Shown: piece by piece, positions 15,511-27,762 of the stretch | Position numbering within the stretch: the first letter of the stretch is position 1 | Layout: each line of letters opens with the position of its first letter | Source: Adiantum capillus-veneris | Taxonomy: Eukaryota > Streptophyta > Polypodiopsida > Polypodiales > Pteridaceae | Assembly (NCBI GenBank): GCA_014529385.2 | Contig: CM043947.1 | Location: 116,478,087-116,542,086, forward strand | Length of the DNA stretch: 64,000 nucleotides | Direction of reading: 5' to 3' | Notes under the pieces: model-generated | What the model was told of the DNA's origin: nothing | Databases searched by the model: none | The model's input: the letters and a program-made list of their open reading frames with translations, nothing else | Program-made: the position numbers and the translations under genes

Positions 15511-15542
<32 letters not shown>
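15511..15542 (+). repeat. Run of 32 G
   Basis: An uninterrupted homopolymer G is followed at once by CGATCGCACC. It could form stacked G-quartets, or its length may be a sequencing or assembly artefact. Confidence 0.9.
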
Positions 15543-15656
15543 CGATCGCACCCAGTGCCTCTGTCTATTCTTATATCCTCTCCTCTCATATCTATCAATG
15601 TGCCAGTGTAGCACTCCGCTCTAGGAGGTGCATCTGCATGTGTCTCTCTCTCACTA

Positions 15657-15769
<113 letters not shown>

Positions 15770-16816
15770 ATACGCCTTTGAATGTGTTGTGGGATTAGCC
15801 AGGTATGCAAATCTGATGTCTTATGCCGTGAAGTATGTTGATTTTGTAGGGCCTTCCCCAATTTTTTTCAATATGTAGCCGAATGCTCAAAATGAATGCA
15901 GATTGGCTGGCTGAACATAAATGGCCATAGCTCATAAAGAGCTTGATTATGATTTTTCCACCTGTCAGCTACAGCAAAATAATTTTATATTAATTTTCAT
16001 TACAACACCAAAGGTTGAGGGTTTAATTATAAGCTCTAACTGTTGTCCACATCAGTGCTAGTGGCCTCCATCACTTTGTCTCAATTGCACCTTCATCGAT
16101 GTAAGAACCTGTAGAGAAACTAATTTGTACAGCTCCCAACTACCCCACTGTTTCCATGCCACTCACGAGCCCTACAAATTATGCAATTGCTTGTTGCATC
16201 TTTTCCACTTGCTTGCCCATGTGGCCCATGCTGCCAACTGCCCCACGGCTTTCCACCAACACAAACCTATTTTTCATAAAAGCTACAAAGGCTCAAGAGG
16301 GCATTAATACCCACCAACACCCAGGGCACATCTTTGTACACAAGATCTAGATCTCTGTGATAAGTCCCCCCATCATCACATACTCACACACAAGCATTCC
16401 ACTTGAAATTTATGTGCGTTTTTCACCAATTTTTGTGGAGCTTCTACACTTGGAAAATTGGACCAAAAACATGAAAAAATCAACATTCTATGAAGACAAA
16501 GATGAGGACCACACAATAAATATCAAGGAAAAGATCAGCAATGGGATGACATGGACAACCCTTTTTCACTTTTGAATTAAAACCCATGAAATGAATGATG
16601 TAGAAACCCTAGGTCATTAGAGAACCTATCTTAAGTCTCACCTATGAACCATAATGGTGAATCCGGTAGAGCATTGCTATAATGAATCATGAGGCATTAA
16701 ACCCTAATGATGAATCATATTGGACCATCATGTTGAATCATGGTAGTTGACTCATATAGACCTATGAGTATTCTATGACAAAAACAAACCTTTGTATCTT
16801 GCCTCAAGCTTGTCTC

Positions 16817-16823
16817 AAGGGGG
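16817..16823 (+). promoter_or_regulatory. R2 polypurine tract
   Basis: AAGGGGG followed by TGAT lies 4 nt from the TG of the 3' LTR, the classic copia PPT position and form. Confidence 0.75.
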
Positions 16824-16827
16824 TGAT

Positions 16828-17052
16828 TGTTAGGGTAAGCCCACACCTATGGCACCATGTGGGAAATCCCTCTAGCAACCTATTAAGCATGAGATAATGA
16901 CATGGTCCAATAAGAGAAGGGTAAAACCTCTTTATGCAATGGATGTAAAGCTAAAAGCCTATTTAAGAGGCCTATGTGAATGAAGAACCTGCACTTTGCA
17001 CTTTGATTTATTTTTCATCGTGTCCACACTCTATGTAACTTGCCTTAAGCTA
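16828..17052 (+). repeat. R2 3' LTR, truncated
   Basis: Direct copy of the first 225 bp or so of 14431-14775, starting TGTTAGGGTAAGCC. Similarity ends near CTTAAGCTAT, so the last 120 bp of the LTR is missing or replaced. No target duplication can therefore be checked. Confidence 0.75.
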
Positions 17053-17347
17053 TCATGATCACCACCATTACCCTTGGCATTGTGATGTTTTTATTGTATA
17101 GTTTCTAGGCCACTTGGCATGTGAAAGCACATATTAAAACTCATCTTTTTCACCTCATCCCCATCAAATTCATACCCTAGCTACATCATTTTCATTTTCA
17201 TCTTCCCATCTTTAATGTATTTTTTATTGCGCTCGGTTTCTTCTTCTACAAACTCCATATGCAAGCTAGGCTAGACTTGATCTACACTTCATGTATCAAG
17301 TGGATCCGCATTATTATGTGGATTAGGATTCAAAAACTAAAGAAAGA

Positions 17348-17581
17348 TTGGAGATATTTTTGTTGCAAGAAGTTCCTTCTCTAGTAGTGAATTTCAAACC
17401 CTTGGAGATCTTTTTGTTGCAAGAAGGTCCTTCTCTAGCAGTGAATTTCATGGGTTTGATAGAAAGATTACATCCATGGCAAGCAATACCACAAAGTTTG
17501 TTATATCCTGAAGACATGGATCATAGAATGGAGGTAGGGAATCACTATCTAGTAGTTTTTGAGCTCAAGAGAACAATGTGA
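17348..17581 (+). other. Open frame with two 54-bp repeats, unrecognised
   Basis: A 77-codon frame starts with two 18-residue repeats (EIFLLQE.PSL.VNF, at 17348-17401 and 17402-17455), then shows no known motif. Downstream frames at about 17590-17911 could continue it (17693-17911 is Ser/Pro-rich) after a stop. It may be a piece of a retroelement polyprotein. No function is offered. Confidence 0.3.
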
Positions 17582-17911
17582 TCTTCAATCCGGAGGGTAG
17601 GCTTCGATCATAAAGGAGGTATACCAAGTGAAAGGGCAACATTTTCAATTAAAATAGGGACTATTGGAGGGATAGAAAATATTGCAAATGATATGGCTTT
17701 AAAAGATAGCCCAACTAGAGCACATGATCCTATGGCACATCTTAGATATGGGGGTTCGCCATCAATAGACTCATCATCCTCTCATGGATCCGATCTTCTT
17801 TGGTTGGATGTTCCTCTCTCCCCTCTCGCCCCTTCATGTGGCGAGCCAGAAAAGTGCTCATCACCATCAACAATGAGAGACAACCAATCAAGGACTAATT
17901 TTTCACATTAA

Positions 17912-18460
17912 GAAATTGACATGAAAATATTTGATTTTGTGGGTCATCCTATTATCTTGTACATATATGCAACACCCAAATTGTAATATTGTTTAACAAA
18001 GTAGTAGGTAGTTCGTGTGATTCAATGCACACAAAAACACAACACAAGAGTAAGAGAGACCATAATATAAATATAATCATGAGAATTAAATTCTTCAAAT
18101 GAGAGATACCAAAGTTGTGCTCAAGCCATCATCTAATAGCCTACACTTAATGGTCTACCCAAAAATTAAGTTACATTGCTATAGTGGTGATGAAGAGATT
18201 GTCACCAGTAGTTTACCCATCTGAGATGAACTATTGCTATAGTTGTACCAATTAAATAGAGAACTGGAAGCAACATTTCTACCTATGTGCCCCACCCACA
18301 TTGCTTAAAACCATTGTGATCTATGTGTATCTACCCACATTGCCTAGTCTCAAGGAAGGAATTGATATACCTAGTTACCATTCAAAGTTTAATTTGAGAA
18401 AAGAACTGGCATATCTAGTTATCATTAATCAATGTGTCTACTTTGCAGAGATAATTTGGG

Positions 18461-18494
<34 letters not shown>

Positions 18495-18853
18495 CAATTA
18501 GTTGAATTGGCTCATTGTACTTGTCAATTGCTCATTGTAAACAATAGTTGTGGTTGCACTACCAACATTCCCATAAACATTTTCACCTTCTCTTCCATAA
18601 GATACATGTACTTGTTGTATGTAACTCTCTTGTTGCCAAAATTAGCCTAGAAGATGTTTTCATTCTCGATGCATCCATACAAGGCTCCCTTGCCAAACTC
18701 TATTGCCTATTCCATGTTGTCAACTTGTCTTCAGACACCCTCACAATCGTACTGTTTGACTTTTCTTTAGTCTCCAACAACTCAACCTCAGTAGGTGCTC
18801 CTTGTCTTACCTCTTTCCTTCCAAGTTCTCATGCCTTTTCATGGCTACAAGCA

Positions 18854-18884
<31 letters not shown>

Positions 18885-19231
18885 TGTTAGCAGCAAGGTA
18901 ACTCGGGATACCATTTTTCGAAGCTTTTATTGTAAAAAACACTTACTATTTTGATGAATTGGGAATATTGTAACTCCTACTTTCTAGATAAACATTGTAA
19001 TTGCTGAGCCGGGGCTACAAGCTTCCAAATTATATCAACCTGTCTTTAGTTATAGCTCACAAATTATTAGTTTTGACCACCAAAAAGCTTGGCTAAGGTA
19101 TAGAAACAAGTTTTTGTAAGTTTTCTATAAGTTTTTCGATAATAGAAACATACCATGAGCTAATGACGCTCACTTCTCTTCTTCTCGCGCTTCCTACTCC
19201 CTCCCGGTTGTCAGATTGCAGTCGTGTCTGT
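17912..19231. other. Gene-free stretch with microsatellites
   Basis: (CT)n at 18464-18491 and (CA)n at 18855-18883. The 117-codon frame at 18548-18901 ends in the CA tract and shows no motif, so it is not called a gene. Confidence 0.5.
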
Positions 19232-19711
19232 TGCATTGCACGAGTATGTTCTTTTGGCTATTTTGTAGGCGATGCAAAAATCAATGTGTGAAACAAAATC
19301 TGTGCAAAGTGTCATGATAAAAATCTAACCTTCACGGATCTCTTAGCGATCACATTCTTATTTTATTCTTGCAGGTATACTTGGTGCGAAAATCAAGTTG
19401 ACCGAACGCCTAAAAAAAAGCGGCTATTTTGAGAAGTCGCATGCTTTTCGAGGAAAAGAAGGATAAAAGAATGGACGGTGGTGCGTTTAGGGATCATTCA
19501 CAGATCTCCTCTTTTGCGAGTGCGAGTGCGAGTGCGAATGAGACGCTGCATGCAAGCGGACTGAAGCTCGGGAGGTTTAAGCTCCGTACAACGGAGTGCG
19601 CCCATATTCAATTACTCCTCTGTTGTATCAAAACTCTGCAAAAATTCATCAATACAAAGATCTCTTTCTCTATCTTTTGCTGTCTATCTCTATAATTGTG
19701 TTCCTGTGACA
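19232..19711 (+). repeat. Element A 5' LTR, 5'-truncated
   Basis: It matches 35011-35490 from TTGCACGAGTATGTTCTTTT to TTCCTGTGACA. Upstream of about 19232 similarity stops although the 3' LTR continues another 664 bp. A GCGAGT unit is repeated once more here than in the 3' LTR. Confidence 0.85.
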
Positions 19712-19713
19712 AT

Positions 19714-19729
19714 TGGTATCGGAGAAAGC
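19714..19729 (+). promoter_or_regulatory. Element A primer-binding site (tRNA-iMet)
   Basis: TGGTATCGGAGAAAGC lies two bases after the LTR end. It matches the Met PBS TGGTATCAGAGC at 10 of the first 12 bases. Confidence 0.75.
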
Positions 19730-19743
19730 GGTTGATTGTGGAC

Positions 19744-20205
19744 ATGGAAGAATACGAGAGAAGGATGAATGAGCAAGAAAACCTGGTTTGGCGACAACAA
19801 GAAGATCTGGAAATTGAAAATCCGGAGTGTGATGAGGCTCTACGGGGCAAAGCGGCATGAGAGCCTGATATCTATGTGGACCTTCATGGCGAACATGAAG
19901 GCGAAAACTATGCTATTTCACCAGGAAACAATAATCATCGTGGCGACGCTGGGGTACTTGGTGGTGGTGATGGTGGGAACGATGGTGGTGGACGTAGAGG
20001 TCGTCGACGCCAAAAAAGAAATGATGACGATATGGGAGAAGCGACAACCAAATCATTCTTAATGAAGGATAAGGTTAAAGAGTTTGATGGCATAAGAAAG
20101 ATATGCGAAGATTTAGAAGCATGGATTGAAGAACTCAAAGATTTGGACTATACTTTCAATATCGAGAACACGACCACCAGACTTTCGAATGCTCGAGCAA
20201 GGTGA
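19744..20205 (+). pseudogene. Element A gag remnant
   Basis: The ATG at 19744 opens MEEYERRMNEQENLVWRQQE, a charged N terminus common in chromovirus gag, but hits a stop at about 19858. A second frame (19876-20205) gives Gly/Arg-rich sequence, then MKDKVKEFDGIRKICEDLEAW, the start of a capsid-like domain. Most of gag, including any zinc knuckle, is deleted before the protease. Confidence 0.6.
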
Positions 20206-20366
20206 CCGATAAGACAATACGTATCAAGATGGCTCAATTGGAGACTTTTGGCAATGCGTACAATAAAGGTAAGTCATCTACCCCTCCTTTGTGATTTTTT
20301 ATGTCTTTGATACGTCCTTTGAAATCTTTTGTGATCGAATTTATGCGTAAAAGTTAAGATTTAAAT

Positions 20367-20549
20367 TTGAATTTCTTAATTGATTTGGATAGTATTCATT
20401 GCTTCTTATCGTCTAAATTGATTGAGAAATTAAACTTGAAATTAAATCAAGAAGTTAAAAGACTTGTGGACTTAACCAGTGGTAATAATAGTTTCACGAA
20501 AGAGTTAGTAGAAAATTTGTTTTTTTTCTTTGAAGATTTGGAAGCATAA
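20367..20549 (+). pseudogene. Element A protease fragment
   Basis: FLIDLDSIHCFLSSKLIEKL has the layout of the gypsy retropepsin active site (LID-S-G-S-T-H-x-F), but the DSG triad reads DLD, so catalysis is lost. It ends at a stop after about 60 codons. The next 300 bp are interrupted. Confidence 0.6.
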
Positions 20550-20851
20550 AGATGATTTCTATATCATAAACATTGATATGCTTGGTATCAATTAGATGAT
20601 TGAAAATCATGTTGTGATTGATTGTTAAGAAAGAAAAATTTATCTTTAATCATTTGATGATGATAAGTCACACTCTTCGCGGAAAGAAAGAGATTCTAAA
20701 TCTAGTTTTAGCCATGCAATTGATAAGGTGACTTAGATAAGAGTGTGAGACGTTTTTTGTGTTTGTTGATTAAATTAAAGAAGAATCTGGGGATAAACAG
20801 AAAGAGAAAAATCCAAAATTTGTAGAGGATCTCTTACATGAATTTAAGGAT

Positions 20852-21763
20852 GTGTTTCCGGACGATCTTCCTGGTATGCCTCCGCCTAGAGCGGTAGACC
20901 ATGCCATAGGTCTATATCCAGGAGCAACACCTTATTCAAAGGCTCCATACAGGTTCAATATTGATGAGCTTAAAGAGCTCAAGATACAACTTGATGATCT
21001 TTTGAAAAAGGGTTTCATTAAACCTAGTGTATCTCCTTGGGGTTGTCCTGTGTTATTCCAAAAGTAAAAGGATGGTACATATAAGTTATGCATTGACTAT
21101 AGGGGATTAAACAAACAGACCATTAAGAACAAATATCGTCTTCCTCACATAGATGAATTGCTTAGACAACTGAGTGGTGCCAAAATATTTTCGAAGTTTG
21201 ACCTTCGTTCTGGCTACCATCAAATCCGCATTAAGGCCGATGACATTTCAAAGACTGCTTTTCATACACGTTATGGGCATTATGAATTTACAGTTCTTGC
21301 TTTTGGTTTGACTAATGCACCAGCAACTTTCATGTGTTTAATGAATAGTATTTTTCACCCGTATCTTGATGACTTCATTCTGGTTTTCTTGGATGATATT
21401 TTTGTGTATTCTAAGAATGAAGAAGATCATGTATTGCATTTAAAGAAAATATTTGAAGTTTTACGTGAACATAAATTGTATGCCAAAGCAAGTAAGTGTT
21501 CTTTTGCAAAGGATCAGATTGTTTATTTGGGAAGACTGATTCCTAAAGAGGGGATTCACATTGATCTTGATAAAGTTAAGACTATTGTGGAGTGGCCAAC
21601 ACCTAAGTCATTAAGGGATGTAAGAAGCTTTATGGTTCTAGCAAAATATGAAAGAGCATACATTAAAGATTTCTCTAAGATAGTAAGTCCTTTGACCGAA
21701 TTGACCAAGAAAGACAAGGGTTTTGTGTGGACTTCTAGCTGTGAGACTACTTTTGAGACCTGA
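20852..21763 (+). pseudogene. Element A reverse transcriptase, one stop
   Basis: RT copies element RNA into DNA. It starts in the conserved FPDDLPGMPP linker, then the finger region (KGFIKPSVSPWG). A TAA follows at 21065. The same frame continues with CIDYRGLNKQT, YRLPHIDELL, FSKFDLRSGYHQIRI, LAFGLTNAPATF, the active site FLDDIFVYS (about 21389) and CSFAKDQIVYLG. The palm aspartates are present. The frame ends at 21763 and RNase H resumes in another frame, so there is a frameshift between them. Confidence 0.9.
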
Positions 21764-21804
21764 AGGCTAAAATAACGAAAAATTGTGTTTTAAAAGTTTC
21801 TGAG

Positions 21805-22264
21805 ATGGGCAAACCATTTGTTGTGTCCTGTGACGCTAGTGGTGAACAATTAGGTTGTGTTTTGACACAAGAAGGAAAAGTGGTTGCATATGAGTCTAGG
21901 AAATTAAGACGACATGAATTGAACTATGCAGCACATGATCTAGAATTGCTTGCTATTGTTCATGTATTGAAGGATTGGCGTCATCTTTTTCTTGGTGTAA
22001 AATTTGAATTGCGTACTGATCATCAAAGCTTGAAGTATATCTTCACTCTGCCATTGTTAAATAACAAACAAAGAAGATGGATTGAATTGCTGACTGAGTA
22101 TGACTTTGATTTGAAGTATTTGTGTGGAAAAGAAAATAAAGTTGCAGATGCATTGAGTCGTAGGTCCATGTGTAATTTGTTAACTGTTGTGCGGTCTAAT
22201 TTGATTGATGATATACATGTTGAAGTTGAAAATGATTCTTTTTATATGCCTATTTTGAAATTCT
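21805..22264 (+). pseudogene. Element A RNase H, split by copia-1
   Basis: The catalytic residues are in place: DASGEQLGCVL (first Asp), HDLELLAIVHVLK (Glu), RTDHQSLKY (Asp) and KVADALSRR (last Asp). This domain degrades the RNA strand of the hybrid. Downstream the polyprotein linker runs to PILKF, where the copia-1 LTR begins. The sequence resumes at 27763. Confidence 0.88.
22260..22264 (+). repeat. Copia-1 target site duplication, left
   Basis: ATTCT, repeated at 27763-27767. Confidence 0.88.
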
Positions 22265-22407
22265 TATTAGAGCTATATATGGCTCACTCTACTCAACTTG
22301 GTCTCACCTATATATTTGTATCTTGTCCTCAATATGAATCAGTCTTTGGGAGCATACATGGTGTGTCTCTTGTCTCGTCTCTCTCTTTGTCTCTCTACAT
22401 CTCAACA
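22265..22407 (+). repeat. Copia-1 5' LTR
   Basis: Runs TATTAGAGCTATATATGG...CATCTCAACA. The first two bases are TA where the 3' LTR has TG. Confidence 0.92.
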
Positions 22408-22419
22408 TGGTATCAGAGC
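22408..22419 (+). promoter_or_regulatory. Copia-1 primer-binding site (tRNA-iMet)
   Basis: TGGTATCAGAGC directly abuts the LTR. It is a full 12-base match to the initiator-Met PBS. Confidence 0.93.
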
Positions 22420-23175
22420 GGTAACGATCACGCGCCGATTCAATTCATGGTGACAAAACAGTATGTGTATGCGATTCGCATGTAAGATTCAAAATTGATA
22501 CAAATTTTATTTTTGAGCGTTGATTCTTGTTAGCTGTGGTTTTTTTGTGTTAAGAAGAATATGATTAGTGTTTTGTGTGGCGTTTATTGCTAATCAATCT
22601 AATCATTGATTACATTTTCTTGTTGATGACACCCTGAAATTCATCTCAATTTTTCGGGGTATTCTGCTCAAAATTTGGAGAAACGGGAAAAGCGCAATGG
22701 AGCGTACTACAATGGTACTTTTCATCCAAAACTTGTTCGTCTCCTTGAGCTCTTCGATTTGAACTCTAGGTTTGCGTCAATCAGAGTTCGCAGCAGAAAG
22801 TTATGCTGTTTTTACTGCAATTGAGCTTGACGCAGCTTTCTTCGTCCTACTTCTTCGTGATGCGTCCGCGATCGTTTTTCTTATTTTGACATTAACTTTT
22901 TCAAGAAGATTTAGCTTTTTGCTATTCGTATTGTGGCCGTCAATTTTGCGTCTCACGCCACTCTATTTTGAGGACTCTTTTATTATTAACGTCTCCTTTA
23001 CCCTGCCTTTTCGGGTGACGTCTCTCACATCTTTGGACGTTCCTTGAGCATCCTTCTTACGTTTATCGTTGACAGAACGCAGTCCTCATATCTCTCTCAT
23101 TCTCAATTACGGCCTTCACTGTATATGGTGTGCAAATTCTGCGATCTTATCTTATACGTCTTCTTGCAACAAGAT

Positions 23176-26100
23176 ATGGCCATGAATATTCTTGTCAACA
23201 GCTTTCCTTTTGGCCAGCGTTCTGTTCCTCCTTTCCAAGGTCAAGGATTTCCAGGCTGGAAAGAAAAGATATTGTTAATTCTTGAAGGCGATGAACTCTC
23301 CGATGTTGTTCTTGGAAATCGTGTTTGTCTGCCTCAGCCTGTTGATACGGATAATGATAACGTGCTTATCACTAAAGGACCTATATTTGAAGCTTGGAAT
23401 GTTTCCTATATGGATTGGCAACGACGTGATAAAGCAGATCGTCGGTATATTCTTTTTGCTCTTACTGATTCCCTTTTGCTTGATATGTATGAACTGCTTA
23501 CTTCCCACGATGTATGGAAGTACCTTATTGCAAACTTTCAGAAGAAATCTGTTACAGAAATACTTTATTTGAGAGAGTTGCTTAACAAGTTATAATATGA
23601 ACTTGGTACCGCCATGACGGGACATATTGAATCTTTCAAATCTATTATTAATCAACTTGCTGTTGCCGGTGATCCTGTTCCACAAAAGCACATGATTACA
23701 CTTCTCCTTGATACGGTGAAGGACTCTTCTTATAATAACATTGTTACTATTCTCTCTAATAAACATGGTCTTGATTTCGACCAAGCATGCATGTCTTTAA
23801 TTGAATACTCTCATTGTCAAGAACGTCGTAATGCTAGTCACGATACAGCTATGATTTTACAAGAGGAGACTCAGTCACAACAGATGGAACGTGCTTTCTA
23901 TGCTCGAAGGCGTCCATTTCAAAGAGGAAACCGCAGAGGTGGCCGTCGCGGTAATATTTTCTCTCGTCTCAAATTTCCTAATAAGCAATGTTCTTACTGC
24001 AACAGAAATGGCCATACTGAAGATGATTGTTGGGCACGTCAATATAATGAAGAACACAATATTACCACAAAGCAACCACCTTTATCTAGAGACTCTTCTT
24101 CTTCTTCTTGTGAATATTGTGGACGATCTAATCACCCCACTCATATGTGCTATAAGCATCGATTCGACACAGATCGTAATAGAGCATATGCTACTGAACA
24201 TCGAAACAACATTGTACCAAAAACAAGCTGCGTCCTATGTTCGGTTGCTCCCGACAGAATACTTCATGTACGTGATGGATCACTTTTTATTTTCGATTCT
24301 GGTGCTACAGGAAATATGAAATATCAGTCTAAGTGGCTTCATAACTATCATCCATTGCCAGTTCAATGTGTTGTTTATCTTGTTGATGATACTACTTGTC
24401 AAGTAAAGGGTATTGGAGACTTATATCTTGGCACCTTATCTTCTTCCACTCGAATTTTGGGAGGAGTATTACATGTACCAGATCTTCAACGTAATCTTCT
24501 TTCAGTTGCTAGACGTGTTGATCGTGGTCTGTTTCTTGGATTTGATCATACCAAATGCCGAATTGAGAAACATGGACATACTATAGCCATTGATCCTCAA
24601 AATGGTACCTTATTTGAACTCTCTCTCAATGATTGTGTAGCAAATGTTTTCACTGCTCCAGGTGATCATGATTGCAAAGTATGGCATCACCGTTTTGTTC
24701 ATGCTGATTTCTCAAAACTCCTTGATCTTCAACGTCGTGATCTTGTTCATGGCATGGATCTCAAAGCCCATCCCCATATGGGAACTTGTGAATTTTGTGC
24801 TCTTGGGAAACACAATCGTAAACCCTGTCCTCTTTTAAATACAACTCATTCTCATGACATATTGGATCTTGTTCATACTAATATATGTGGACCTCTACCT
24901 TCTTCGAGATCACAATATCGCTACTTCATTACTTTCATTGATGATTTCTCAAGTTATACGACTGTATTTCTACTTAGACAAAAATCTGAATCCTTATCTA
25001 TTTTCAAACAATTCCACAAGGCTGCGGAACTTCAAACTGGTCGTCGCCTTAAGAAGCTTCGTAGTGACAATGGAGGCGAATATGTTTCTCGGAAGTTTGT
25101 GAGTTACTGTGCTGACAGTGGAATTCATCATGAACACACTATTGCATATTCGCCTCAATAGAACGGTGTTGCTGAACGAAAGAATCGCACTATTCGCAAT
25201 GCTGTAAGATGTATGTTGATTCATTCTGGCTTATCTCGTGTTTTCTGGGCTGAAGCTACTTTGACAGCAGTATTTATTCAGAATCATCTTCCTACTACTG
25301 CACCCTCTGGTAAGATACCCATCACAGCATGGACAGGTGACATTCCTTCTGTATCTCATTTTCGAACCTTTGGATGTATTTCTTATATTCATGTTCCCAA
25401 AGAAACACGAACAAAGCTTGATGCTCCTGGTCTTAAAGTTATTTTTATTGGATATTCTGACACTTCCAAAGGCTACAAATTCTATGACCCTTCCTCCAAG
25501 AAAGTAATTGTTAATCGTGATGCTACTTTTAATGAACAGTTTAGGGGAGGCTCATGGTCCATGGATGATTCTGATGATACTAAATCATTGCCTCAGGCTT
25601 TTCCATTTCTTTCAGAAGATGAAACTCTTCCTATAGAGCAACTTTCCTCTTCACAACCATCCATTCCGAATGTTGCCAATGATGATATTGATATTTTTGT
25701 TGATCTGCCTATTGATTTTGAACATGGGTCATGTCATGTTTATGATGAAGATATTGCGGATAATGATTTTTCTACTTCTGAAGATCCCGTTACTTATGAT
25801 GAAGCTATCTCTTCACCACAAAAGGATCAATGGAAAGAGGCTATGGAAGCAGAGTACGATTCTCTTATCTCTAAAGGTACATGGATACTAACTGAATTAC
25901 CTCCTGGTCGTACAACTATTAAATGTAAGTGGGTGTATAAGACAAAAGTAAAAGCAGATGGATCTTTTGACAAGTTCAAGGCGCGTTTAGTTGCAAAAGG
26001 TTACTCCCAAGTAGCTGTTGTTGATTATCAAGAGACTTTTTCACCAGTTGTTCGCATTACAAGTGTTCGAGTTTTATTGGCATTTGCTGTTCAATTTGAT

Positions 26101-27363
26101 TTAGAATTTCATCAAATGGATGTGTGAACTGCTTTTCTTAATGGTGACTTGGAAGAGGAAATTTATATGGAACAACCAGAAGGGTTTTTTATTCCAAGTA
26201 AAGAAGACCTTGTTGCTCAACTCCATAAGGCACTATATGGTCTCAAACAAGCTTCGCGAGCCTGGTATACAAAATTTGATCTTTTTCTCACCTCTAAAGG
26301 ATTCATCTCTTGCTCGTCAGACCCCAACTTATACATAAAACGCCAAGGTAGCAGTTTTGTGATTCTTGCTCTTTAGGTGGATGATACCATCCTTGTTTCC
26401 AATGATTTGGGATTTCTTCAGCAAGTGAAAAAGTTATTGTCTTCTGCATTTGATATGGTGGATCTTGGAGAGATTCACTCGTGTCTTGGCATTCAAATCC
26501 AACGGAACCGTACAAAAGGTATTTTATTCCTTCGAGAGTCAAAGTTTACTGCAGATACTATTCAAAAATTTGGTATGGAATTTGCACATTCATCGAACAC
26601 ACCTTGTCTTGCGATCTCTAAAAAGAACACTTCTGACAATGGCGGTCAACTTGTCACAAATCAACCTTATGATAACTTGATTGGATGTCTTCAGTTTGTT
26701 GGCATGAACACTCGTCCTGATATTCTATTTGCTGCTAATTATCTTGGAAAACATCTTGCATGTCCTTCTCTTAAGCATTGGTCTGCTGCAAAGCGTGTAT
26801 TGAAATACTTGAAAGGCACTACAGATTTTGGTTTAGTCTATCGAAGACAACTCACATCGGATTCTATGCAATCTCTTTCTCTTTTGGGTTACACAAATGC
26901 AGACTGGGCAAGCTCACATTCATCTATGCGATCTACTAGTGGAAATTGCTTCTTTATAAATGGTTGTCTTGTTTCTTGGACTAGCAAGAAACAACGTTGT
27001 GTTGCAGTTTCTACGACTGAGTCAGAATATGTTGCGGCATCACTTGCAGCTCGTGAGTTGATTTGGCTTCGAAAAATGCTGGTTGATATTGGTCACTCTC
27101 CTCTTTCTAGCACACCCTTACGGTGTGACAACCAAAGTGCTATTAGTCTTGCAAAAGACTATGTTGAACATAATAAGTCAAAGCACATTGCTGTCCATTA
27201 TCATTATGTCAGGTATGAAGTACGCAAAGGAACCATTATGGTTGAACACTGTCCAAGTGACCAGATGATTGCTGACATTTTGACCAAAGGCCTCAACGAG
27301 TCACGTTTCATCCTCTTGCGCTCGGAGCTTGGAGTTGCTTCGGCCTCACTCTTTCTAGATTAG
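23176..27363 (+). pseudogene. Copia-1 gag-pol polyprotein with four stops
   Basis: One frame of 1,396 codons from ATG 23176 (MAMNILVNSFPF). Gag comes first, with zinc-knuckle-like CSYCNRNGHTEDDC near 23991 and a second Cys cluster (CEYCGRSNHPTHMC) near 24112. The protease follows (FDSGATGNM, about 24294). Integrase has HHRFVHADF...CEFCALGK, FIDDFS, RSDNGGEY. RT has ARLVAKGY and AFLNGDLEEE. RNase H has YTNADWA, STTESEYVA and DILTKG. In-frame stops lie at 23593, 25159, 26125 and 26374. The last replaces the Tyr before VDD in the RT active site. No frameshift is seen. A leader of about 750 bp precedes the ATG. Confidence 0.93.
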
Positions 27364-27602
27364 TTTCTTTGCTATTGTAATAACTTTGTACATATGACAA
27401 TGTAATCTTTTAGGTACCATGCACTATGCACACTCCACATTTGCACATTGTGATCTCTAAGTCACTTGAACATTTGTACATAGATACACAATTCAATTTC
27501 ACATCATCATCTTTGGTTCATATTTTCACATTGTATAGGGGCTTGGGTTTTTCCCTTGAACTCCCCAAGGGTTTTTTCATCCAAAGCTAGAGACCTTTGT
27601 TT

Positions 27603-27610
27603 GAGTGGGG
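27603..27610 (+). promoter_or_regulatory. Copia-1 polypurine tract
   Basis: GAGTGGGG one base before the TG of the 3' LTR. Confidence 0.75.
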
Positions 27611-27611
27611 T

Positions 27612-27762
27612 TGTTAGAGCTATATATGACTCACTCTACTCAACTTGGTCTCACCTATATATTTGTATCTTGTCCTCAATATAAATTAGTCTTTGGGAGC
27701 GTACATGGTGTGTCTCTTGTCTCGTCTCTCTCTCTCTCTCTCTTTCTCTCTACATCTCAACA
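27612..27762 (+). repeat. Copia-1 3' LTR
   Basis: Runs TGTTAGAGCTATATATGA...CATCTCAACA, 151 bp. Longer than the 5' LTR because of an expanded CT stretch near 27725-27750. Confidence 0.93.

Larger units (their letters stand above)
22265..27762 (+). mobile_element. Copia-1: complete Ty1/copia element nested in A
   Basis: LTR (143 bp), Met PBS, one-frame polyprotein, PPT, LTR (151 bp), flanked by ATTCT on both sides. The domain order gag-protease-integrase-RT-RNase H defines copia. The LTRs differ by about five substitutions, all transitions, plus a CT-repeat length change. The insertion is therefore clearly older than copia-2. Confidence 0.95.

Noticed and set aside
15541-15560. CGATCGCACCCAGTGCC after the G run as a copy of the leader-array motif
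   Set aside because: It matches only the GATCG core and a few later bases, and no unit sequence surrounds it.
18548-18901. 117-codon frame as a host gene
   Set aside because: No motif, ends in a CA microsatellite, no splice or promoter context visible.
22691-23595. Long upstream frames in the copia-1 leader as part of gag
   Set aside because: The copia-like gag begins at the ATG 23176; the preceding sequence has no protein-like composition and is best read as leader.
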